Shown here: positions 24,352-29,955 of the stretch, piece by piece
Position numbering within the stretch: the stretch's first letter is position 1
How the letters are laid out: each line of letters opens with the position of its first letter
Assembly: GCA_964344765.1 (NCBI GenBank)
Contig: CAYFOM010000046.1
Span: forward strand, 1-29,955
Length of the DNA: 29,955 nucleotides
DNA from: JACNIZ01 sp964344765
GTDB taxonomy: Bacteria > Planctomycetota > UBA1135
Reading direction: 5' to 3'
Program-made: the position numbers and the translations under genes
The notes under the pieces: generated by a model
Told to the model about the DNA's origin: nothing
Seen by the model: the letters and a program-made list of their open reading frames with translations, nothing else
Database searches by the model: none

Positions 24352-24377
24352 GATCTCAGCCTTAAGGCGAGCTGATC
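24352..24377 (-). repeat. Intercistronic hairpin between norQ and norD
   Basis: An imperfect inverted repeat with outer GAT..CAGC/GCTG.ATC arms and a CCTTAAGG centre fills the 36-bp gap. No U tract. It could protect the norQ 3' end or lower norD translation. Confidence 0.35.
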
Positions 24378-25163
24378 TTAGAAGGCCAATGTGCAAACCT
24401 CGCGCAGAGCTTGCAGCACGTCGGTTTCGTCGGAGAGCGGTTCGCAAATGGCAGCCACGCAGGCGGCACGCGGCGGCAGGCCGGATTGGATCAGGCGGGC
24501 AGCGTCGACGAGCAGGCGGGTCGATGCTTTTTCGGCTAAGCCAAGTTCATCAAGCCCGCGTAGCTTGCCGGCTAGTTTCACCAAGCGCTTGGCTAAAGCT
24601 GCTTCGCAACCGGTTTCGCCGACGACGATTTGAGCCTCAAGATCGGCGTTGGGGTAGTCAAAGCCGACGGCCACAAAACGTTGTCGGGTCGATGGCTTCA
24701 GCTCCTTCCAACCGCGCTGGTATCCGGGGTTGAAGGAAACTACCAACATGAAATCGTCGGCAGCTTGGATCTCTTCGCCGTGCGCTTCCAGGTGAATGCG
24801 TCGGCGGTGGTCGGTCAGCGGGTGCAGCGCAACCACGACGTCCGGGCGCGCTTCGGCGATTTCATCCAAGTACAAGATTCCGCCTTGGCGAACTGCGCGA
24901 GTCACGGGGCCGTCTTGCCAAACGGTGTCGCCGCCGCGGACCAACCAACGTCCCAGCAAATCGGCGGCGCTGGTGTCGTCGTGACAGGCGACGGTGGTTA
25001 ACGACAAGTCGAGCTTGGCCGCCATGTGCTCGACGAAGCGCGACTTGCCGCATCCCGTCGGCCCTTTGAGCATCAGCGGTAGGCGTTGGCGCCAGCAGTG
25101 ATCGAACAAGTCGAGTTCGTTGGCGACGGGTTGGTAGTAAGGGATCGCGGGCCGAGAGTTCAT
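24378..25163 (-). CDS. norQ: NorQ, MoxR-type AAA+ ATPase
   Basis: 261 residues from the ATG at 25163 (MNSRPAIPYYQPVANELDLF), chosen because family members begin close to the YY.P motif. A GTG at 25208 adds 15 Thr-rich residues and follows AAGGGA at short spacing, so it remains possible. In numbering from the GTG, Walker A is GPTGCGKS (49-56) and Walker B is ILYLDEI with D115/E116. VVSFNPGYQRGWKELKPSTRQRF is typical of the CbbQ/NirQ/NorQ group. The protein is a chaperone-like ATPase that partners NorD to insert iron into NorB. It lies 97 bp after norB and just before norD. Confidence 0.93.
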   Translation of the reverse strand: MNSRPAIPYYQPVANELDLFDHCWRQRLPLMLKGPTGCGKSRFVEHMAAKLDLSLTTVACHDDTSAADLLGRWLVRGGDTVWQDGPVTRAVRQGGILYLDEIAEARPDVVVALHPLTDHRRRIHLEAHGEEIQAADDFMLVVSFNPGYQRGWKELKPSTRQRFVAVGFDYPNADLEAQIVVGETGCEAALAKRLVKLAGKLRGLDELGLAEKASTRLLVDAARLIQSGLPPRAACVAAICEPLSDETDVLQALREVCTLAF

Positions 25164-25260
25164 CGAAGTCGTGGTGGCGTTGGTGGCGGTGATGAGTTGT
25201 TCGGTCACGATCCCTTGCTATCCAATGGAGGTTAGGTTGCTCCTTGCGAAGCGTTAAGGG

Positions 25261-26601
25261 TTAAGCCTGCGGGGCTTCAGAAGCTTCTTTCGACGGCAAG
25301 CCGTACGAGATGAAGTTCTTGATGTAGAGCACGACGCCGAAGGTGAACAGGGCGCCGGCGAGGATGAGCGCGAAGGCGTGAATTTCCAATCCTTCTTGCA
25401 CGTCGAGGAAATCCATGCCGGCTTTGCGCTCGAGGTAAACCTGAGCCACGCCCATGACGGCGAAGGCTCCAGTCATGCAGATCATGCCGATGTTGGTGCA
25501 CCAGAATGCCCACTCCGGCATCCAACCTTTGTAGTTGGAGCGGCCGGTCATTTCGGGGAGTGCGTAGGCGATCAAGGCGAGAATCAGCATCGCATATGCG
25601 CCCCAGAATGCCATGTGGCCGTGCATTGCGGTGACCAGCGTGCCGTGGGTCCACAAGTTGACTTGCGGTAGCGTGTGAGCAAAGCCCAGCGCGCCGGCGC
25701 CGACGAAACTCATGACCGCGCAACCGATGGTCCATGACAACGCAATCCTATTCGGGTGTTTGCGACCGCCGCGGCGAGCCATGGCGATGGCGTAAAGCGC
25801 CATGCCTAGGAAAGCCAACGGTTCCAGTGCCGAGAACACACCACCAATCATCAGCCAGTAGCCGGGGCCGCCGGTGAAGTAGTAGTGGTGGCCGGTGCCG
25901 AGAATGCCGCTGAGGAAGGTGAAGCCGACGATGATGTACAGCCACTTCTCGATGACCTCGCGGTCGACGCCGGTGAGTTTGATCAGCAAGAACGACAGGA
26001 TCGCGCCCATGATCAATTCCCAAACGCCCTCTACCCAAAGGTGAACCACCCACCAACGGAAGTAGGAATCGTGAACCAGGTTGTCGAAGGTCCACATGCC
26101 GGGCAGGTAAAGCAGCGCGGCAGTCAGCAAGCCGAAGAACAGCACCATGGCGGTGGTGGTCATGCGCTTGCCCTTCCAGATGGTCATCAGGATGTTGTAG
26201 AGGAAGGCGAGTACGTTAACGACGACTAAGTAGTCCAGCGGTCGCGGAATCTCGAGGAACTTGCGTCCTTCCCAAAGGTTCAGGTGGTAGCCGATGATGG
26301 CGACTACACCGACAACGAGCAGTGAGAAGTACTGCACCCAAGCGAGTTTGGGGCTCCAAATCTCGCGATCGCATTCCTCCGGAATGATGTAGTACGCCGC
26401 ACCCATGAAGCCGGCGAGTAGCCAGACCACGAGTAAGTTGGTGTGCGTGGCGCGTGCCGTGTTGAATGGAATCAACTCATGCAATCCGTCCATCCCCATG
26501 CGGTCAAAGCCGAGGATGAAGCCGTAGATCAACTGCAGCAGGAAAAGGCCCATGCAGGCGGCGAAGAAGTACCAAGCGATTTTTTGACTTTCGAAGCGCA
26601 T
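25261..26601 (-). CDS. norB: Nitric oxide reductase subunit B (cNOR type)
   Basis: Catalytic subunit that reduces two NO to N2O in the membrane, taking electrons from NorC. 446 residues, about 12 membrane helices. All metal ligands are visible: H53 and H329 for low-spin heme b, H327 for heme b3, and H187, H238 and H239 with E191 for FeB. E260 of the GVFSALEPL segment is also present. The lack of an N-terminal quinol-oxidase extension marks it as cytochrome c-dependent cNOR and not qNOR. AAGGAG sits at ideal spacing before the ATG. It starts 2 bp after the norC stop. Confidence 0.97.
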   Translation of the reverse strand: MRFESQKIAWYFFAACMGLFLLQLIYGFILGFDRMGMDGLHELIPFNTARATHTNLLVVWLLAGFMGAAYYIIPEECDREIWSPKLAWVQYFSLLVVGVVAIIGYHLNLWEGRKFLEIPRPLDYLVVVNVLAFLYNILMTIWKGKRMTTTAMVLFFGLLTAALLYLPGMWTFDNLVHDSYFRWWVVHLWVEGVWELIMGAILSFLLIKLTGVDREVIEKWLYIIVGFTFLSGILGTGHHYYFTGGPGYWLMIGGVFSALEPLAFLGMALYAIAMARRGGRKHPNRIALSWTIGCAVMSFVGAGALGFAHTLPQVNLWTHGTLVTAMHGHMAFWGAYAMLILALIAYALPEMTGRSNYKGWMPEWAFWCTNIGMICMTGAFAVMGVAQVYLERKAGMDFLDVQEGLEIHAFALILAGALFTFGVVLYIKNFISYGLPSKEASEAPQA

Positions 26602-26603
26602 CT

Positions 26604-27338
26604 TTAGTTCTCCTTCAAAGTGCCGAGGAAGTTGACGATGGCATCAAGGTCTTCGTCGCTGAGTCCTAGGTTCGGCATGGCGGTGCCGGGTTTGACGGCT
26701 TGTGGATCGGAAACCCACTTGCGCAGGAAGTCGGCGTCGTAGCGATCGGCGACTCCATCGAGTGCCGGGCCAACAAGCCCGCCTTGGCCTTCTACGGTGT
26801 GGCAACTTACGCAAACCGACTTGAAGTAATCCGGTGCTGCGTTGAGTGCGGAGTCAGCTGCGATTTCGGCAGTTGCCGATGTCGTCGGGCCGGCCATGTC
26901 TGGCTCAGCTGGGAAACCGTTGGTGTCGATCTTGGAAACCCAATGCAAGAAAGCAATGACGTCGCCGGTGTTCTGCTTGGCTTCGGCTTCGCCGACTTCA
27001 GCAGGGTCGAACATGTCGTACTTGACCATCTTGCGGCGACCCGGAAACATGCGTTCGGGGTCCTTGAGGAACTCAGTGATCCAGACGTCGGAACGACGCT
27101 TGACGACCTGAGTGAGCTCGGGTGCGTAATACGCACCTTCGCCGAGCAGGGTGTGGCAACCCATGCAATTGTTTTTGTTCCAGATCAGGTGACCTCGAAC
27201 AACGGATTCAGACATTTGTTCCTCGTTGGATCGCTCTGGGAATTGCGCTAGCGTGTCCATGGTTAGGAGCACGAAGGCAATGCTGCACAGTGCGGTTCCA
27301 CCCAGGAAAAATGCTTTTGCTGCTGATTTGGTGAGCAT
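26604..27338 (-). CDS. norC: NorC fused to a second cytochrome c domain (diheme)
   Basis: 244 residues, against about 150 for standard NorC. The first part (1-147) is a normal NorC: a membrane anchor (about 8-27), heme site C58-M-G-C61-H62 with a likely Met ligand in the RRKMVKYDMF segment, and the family-typical tail WVSKIDTNGFP. After a 20-residue Ala/Thr-rich linker comes a second class I cytochrome c domain (about 168-243) with C176-V-S-C179-H180, a GxVGPAL turn and M221 as probable axial ligand. The extra heme may relay electrons from a soluble donor. It starts 1 bp after the hemerythrin gene stop and precedes norB by 2 bp. Confidence 0.93.
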   Translation of the reverse strand: MLTKSAAKAFFLGGTALCSIAFVLLTMDTLAQFPERSNEEQMSESVVRGHLIWNKNNCMGCHTLLGEGAYYAPELTQVVKRRSDVWITEFLKDPERMFPGRRKMVKYDMFDPAEVGEAEAKQNTGDVIAFLHWVSKIDTNGFPAEPDMAGPTTSATAEIAADSALNAAPDYFKSVCVSCHTVEGQGGLVGPALDGVADRYDADFLRKWVSDPQAVKPGTAMPNLGLSDEDLDAIVNFLGTLKEN

Positions 27339-27339
27339 G

Positions 27340-27885
27340 CTAGTTGGGGGAATGTGGGGTTTGGTCGACTTCCCAGTGAACTGAGCTGTCGAGGCCGAGA
27401 ATCAGCGGGAAGAACACCCGGTTCTCGAGATCAATGTGCTCCTGGAGTTGTTGGAGCATCAAATCGGCTTCGCGGCTAAACCGAACCGCGTCTTCGATGA
27501 ATGGAACTTGCTCGGAAGGCTGTTTTTGGCAATCCGCAATCAAGTCGTGGCCGTGCTCGATGGATTGCGCGAGTGCTTCCATCATTTGGCGGTGGTCTTT
27601 GTGCTCTTGCTCCAGCGTGCGCAGTTGGCCGGCGATGTGGGTTCCGCGACCCTCGATGCAAGCGGGGAAAATGAAGGCCTCTTCTTTGTCCAGGTGCTGC
27701 TCGACTTCGGCCCACCACAACGCCAAGATTCGGCTCCACACCTGAGTGGGGGATTGGCAGTGCTGATGCATCTGCTCCCATGCAGGTGCCAGCTCCAGAA
27801 GCAGGGGCAGGCTGCGGCGCAGATTGCGGTGATGCTTGTCCACCAAGATGGTGACGAAATCGGCGATGGACTGAGAGAGGCTCAT
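27340..27885 (-). CDS. Hemerythrin-like di-iron protein related to RIC/YtfE
   Basis: 181 residues of four-helix-bundle hemerythrin type. Probable ligands are H19, H40, H64, E68 (HLDKE), H95, H150 and E154 (HIDLE). The spacings 19-40, 40-64 and 64-95 equal those recalled for the YtfE di-iron site, with a longer gap before the last pair. The N-terminal ScdA_N domain of full YtfE/ScdA is absent. Relatives repair or protect iron centres under nitrosative stress. It is the first gene of the nor operon, 1 bp ahead of norC, directly behind the sigma-54 promoter. It may help load or protect the iron site of NorB, or sequester NO. No Shine-Dalgarno is visible. Confidence 0.85.
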   Translation of the reverse strand: MSLSQSIADFVTILVDKHHRNLRRSLPLLLELAPAWEQMHQHCQSPTQVWSRILALWWAEVEQHLDKEEAFIFPACIEGRGTHIAGQLRTLEQEHKDHRQMMEALAQSIEHGHDLIADCQKQPSEQVPFIEDAVRFSREADLMLQQLQEHIDLENRVFFPLILGLDSSVHWEVDQTPHSPN

Positions 27886-27908
27886 GGCTATGCGGGGCTT
27901 CTATAAAG

Positions 27909-27923
27909 GCAATCGCCGTGCCA
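27909..27923 (-). promoter_or_regulatory. Sigma-54 (-24/-12) promoter of the nor operon
   Basis: The minus strand reads TGGCACG-GCGA-TTGC, a perfect match to the sigma-54 core TGGCACG-N4-TTGC. Transcription should start about 27897, giving a leader of only about 12 nt before the hemerythrin ATG. The divergent gene encodes a sigma-54 activator, NorR, which strongly supports the call. Confidence 0.9.
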
Positions 27924-27960
27924 ATCGGGTTTTGCTGAGAAGGAGAACTCGATTCGCCTC

Positions 27961-28052
27961 AGTTGTCGATATTTAGCCTTAAAGGGGGTTGAGTGATGGA
28001 ATGGAGTTGTAGAATGGATAACTTGACAGTTGTGGAAAAGGTAACGAGTTGT
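27961..28052. promoter_or_regulatory. Four AGTTGT repeats upstream of the nor promoter: candidate activator sites
   Basis: The hexamer AGTTGT occurs at 27961, 28005, 28028 and 28047 in the same orientation, always preceded by C or G. These lie about 64 to 150 bp upstream of the predicted nor start site, the distance range for NorR-type enhancers. The GT-N7-AC palindrome of Escherichia coli NorR was not found, so binding is inference. Confidence 0.4.
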
Positions 28053-29643
28053 GAAATCTATAACGAGCGAAGAGTTTGACCTGGTGGTGCAGATTGCGCT
28101 GGACTTGAATGACAGTTTGCGAAGTCAAGACCGCTACGAGCGCTTAGTCGAAGCGGTACGCCAAGTCCTGCCCGCCGATGCCGTCACCCTGCTTCGACTG
28201 AAGGGCGATGTGCTGATGCCCATGGCGACGCATGGGTTGGTCGCTGACGCATTAGGTCGTACCTTCGCATTGGCCGACCATCCACGCCTGGCCGAGGTTT
28301 GCGCCAATCCCAATCCAACCAAGTTCCCGATCAACAGTCCGCTTCCGGATCCCTTCGATGGATTGGTCGAGGAAGCGCCCAACCTGTCCGATCACATCCA
28401 CGCCTGTTTGGGCATACCCTTGCGGGTAGAGAATCAGTTGGTAGGAGCCTTAACGCTGGATTCGCTGACCTCCAACGCATTTGACGGCATCAGTCCACCG
28501 CTGCTTGCCGCATTAGGTGCGTTGGCGGGAGCCGCCCTACATACATCCGAAATCATGGACGTGCTTGAGCAAAACGCGCGGCACCATGGCCAAGTAGCCC
28601 AAGATCTCGTGCATGATCTGCTTGAACGCCGCGGCGGCGGCTTAATCGGACGCAGCGCTCGATTGCAAACCCTGCGTGATGAGATCAGTGTGTTTGCGCA
28701 ATCCAATTACCCGGTTCTGGTGACCGGCGAAACCGGAACCGGCAAAGAGTTGGTAGTTCGCACTCTACACGCTGAATCGTGGCGATCTCATCAACCCTTG
28801 GTTTACGTGAACTGCGCGGCGTTGCCCGAATCGGTGGTGGAAAGCGAGCTCTTTGGCCATGTCAAAGGCGCGTTCACCGGAGCCACCAACGAACGGCGGG
28901 GCAAGTTCCAAGTAGCCGACGGCGGTTGCTTGTTTTTGGATGAAATCGGTGAACTACCGCTTTCGATTCAGCCCAAGCTGTTGCGGGTATTGCAGACCGG
29001 TGAAATTCAACGAGTGGGTTCCGATCAAACGCTACGGGTCGATGTTCGCGTGTTTTCGGCCACCAATCGCAACTTGGCGGTCGAAGTTCAACATGAGCGC
29101 TTCCGCGCAGATTTGTTGCATCGCTTAGACGTTTGCCGCATTCACACGCCGCGTTTGCGCGAGATTAAAGAAGACATTCCGCTACTTGCAGGCTCCTTCT
29201 GCGATCAAGCGAGGCGTCAACTCGGGCTTGGCCCGGTTCGTCTTCACGCTGGATCACCTGAAGCATTGATGAAGTATTCCTGGCCCGGGAACGTCCGCGA
29301 ATTGGAAAACGTAGTGTCGCGAGCCGTTTTGAAAGCCGCTCAGCGGAGCAAGGAAGGGGAGCCGGTTTGGATTCGTCCCAGACATTTGGGCCAAGACTTC
29401 TTTAAGAGTACAGAAAGGGTGGAAGCCGAGGAGGCTGTCAAAAAGGCGGCGTTAAAACCTTTAACTCCCTTGCCCCAACCCGGTGTTCCATTAACCGAAC
29501 AGGTTGAAAACTATAAGCGTCAATGCATTCTCAATGCTTTGGAACGTCATAACGGTGTATGGTCGCACGCAGCCTTAGAGCTTGGTATGCATAGAAGTAA
29601 TTTGCATAACTTAGCTATAAGGTTAGGCTTGAAGAAGGCTTGA
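28051..29643 (+). CDS. norR: NorR, NO-responsive sigma-54 activator
   Basis: 530 residues from a GTG. An N-terminal GAF domain (about 20-170) contains LPDPFDGL (D100, D103), IHACLGIPL (C119) and GALTLD (D137), matching the segments that carry the non-heme iron ligands of NorR. The AAA+ domain (about 195-430) has Walker A GETGTGKE, the sigma-54 contact loop GAFTGA (273-278) and Walker B FLDEIG (D297, E298). The C-terminal Fis-type helix-turn-helix is at about 490-528 (GVWSHAALELGMHRSNLHNLAIRLG). NO binding to the iron should release repression of the ATPase and activate the divergent nor operon. A weak TTGAGT/TAGAAT pair (27989-28015, 15-bp spacer) may be its own promoter. Confidence 0.95.
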   Translation: MKSITSEEFDLVVQIALDLNDSLRSQDRYERLVEAVRQVLPADAVTLLRLKGDVLMPMATHGLVADALGRTFALADHPRLAEVCANPNPTKFPINSPLPDPFDGLVEEAPNLSDHIHACLGIPLRVENQLVGALTLDSLTSNAFDGISPPLLAALGALAGAALHTSEIMDVLEQNARHHGQVAQDLVHDLLERRGGGLIGRSARLQTLRDEISVFAQSNYPVLVTGETGTGKELVVRTLHAESWRSHQPLVYVNCAALPESVVESELFGHVKGAFTGATNERRGKFQVADGGCLFLDEIGELPLSIQPKLLRVLQTGEIQRVGSDQTLRVDVRVFSATNRNLAVEVQHERFRADLLHRLDVCRIHTPRLREIKEDIPLLAGSFCDQARRQLGLGPVRLHAGSPEALMKYSWPGNVRELENVVSRAVLKAAQRSKEGEPVWIRPRHLGQDFFKSTERVEAEEAVKKAALKPLTPLPQPGVPLTEQVENYKRQCILNALERHNGVWSHAALELGMHRSNLHNLAIRLGLKKA

Positions 29644-29668
29644 CGTACGCCCCTCCTCCCAAAACGTT

Positions 29669-29955
29669 TTGCGCATCTGCTTACTCACCAATCAAGACTT
29701 AGACGACCTCCCCTTGCCTGATGACGATTGGCCATGCGATCCGCGGCCCTATTTGCCCGATGCGGACTGGTCTTTGGAAGTGCTCGAGGATAAATACACC
29801 TCGGTTGAGCTGGTTACGAAACGCATTAAAGAAGGCTTCGACCTTTTCTTTAACTTATGCGATGGCGCCGAGGATCAAGAAAGTCCGGGTATTGAGGTGG
29901 TGCAAACTCTTGAGAAACATAAAGTTCCATTCACCGGCGCGAACTCCGAGTTTTT
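29669..29955 (+). CDS. N-terminal part of an ATP-grasp protein, D-Ala-D-Ala ligase-like (cut by window edge)
   Basis: From a TTG at 29669 the frame is open for 95 codons to the window end. It reads MRICLLTNQDLDDLPLPDDD and continues to FDLFFNLCDGAEDQESPGIEVVQTLEKHKVPFTGANSEF. The NLCDG...PGIEVVQTLE..KVPFTGA block matches the N-terminal domain of the D-alanine-D-alanine ligase-like ATP-grasp family. The ATP-binding part lies outside the window. It begins 25 bp after the norR stop on the same strand and may be co-transcribed. The substrate is unknown; such proteins ligate various carboxylates and amines, not only D-Ala. The start is uncertain, as no ATG or ribosome site is present. Confidence 0.7.
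   Translation, partial: MRICLLTNQDLDDLPLPDDDWPCDPRPYLPDADWSLEVLEDKYTSVELVTKRIKEGFDLFFNLCDGAEDQESPGIEVVQTLEKHKVPFTGANSEF

Noticed and set aside
27924..28050. Canonical NorR GT-N7-AC sites and FNR/DNR boxes between norR and the nor operon
   Set aside because: Every GT in the region was checked by eye for AC nine bases on, and none matched. No TTGAT-N4-ATCAA box was seen.

Overview
This 30 kb window is densely coded chromosomal DNA from a Gram-negative-type bacterium. It encodes a LolA-like secreted protein, a class I (non-adenylylated) glutamine synthetase, ClpB and a sigma-54-controlled nitric oxide reductase cluster. Few starts have a good Shine-Dalgarno (glnA, norB and the ABC permease are exceptions), and HEAT-repeat and cysteine-rich secreted proteins are present. 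This is compatible with the Planctomycetota/PVC area, but that placement is weak. No tRNA, rRNA, insertion sequence or CRISPR array was found.

Layout. (1) Positions 1-12781 lie almost entirely on the minus strand: a cut-off exported protein (1-171); an operon of histidine kinase, response regulator and secreted HEAT protein (6023-298); glnA with a terminator; and clpB, a metallo-beta-lactamase-fold hydrolase and an ABC-2 exporter pair (12781-7703). (2) Positions 12968-14549 on the plus strand hold a DUF456 membrane protein and a cysteine-rich secreted protein. (3) Positions 14550-15002 are a gene-free stretch built almost wholly of nested inverted repeats, between two convergent genes. (4) pdxJ (minus) and rsmD (plus) start 23 bp apart. 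rsmD is followed on the plus strand by nagA, a SprT-like metallopeptidase, manA, an RsuA/RluB-type pseudouridine synthase and an HD-domain phosphohydrolase. (5) Positions 21581-27885 on the minus strand are a compact nitric oxide reductase operon, in transcript order: RIC-like hemerythrin, norC (diheme), norB, norQ, norD, norE, norF. (6) A divergent norR (28051-29643) is followed by the start of an ATP-grasp (D-Ala-D-Ala ligase-like) gene that runs off the window.

How it works together. NorR is expected to sense NO through its GAF domain and activate the near-consensus sigma-54 promoter at 27909-27923. That promoter fires an operon for NO detoxification or respiration: a di-iron protein, the NorCB enzyme, the NorQ/NorD maturation pair and the NorE/NorF membrane accessories.

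The most unusual structure is the 14.5-15.0 kb intergenic region. Two long perfect hairpins share a 44-nt core in opposite orientation but have unrelated outer stems. Each is the centre of a larger imperfect palindrome whose outer arm is a mirror copy of the 3' end of the adjacent gene (the secreted-protein gene on one side, pdxJ on the other).
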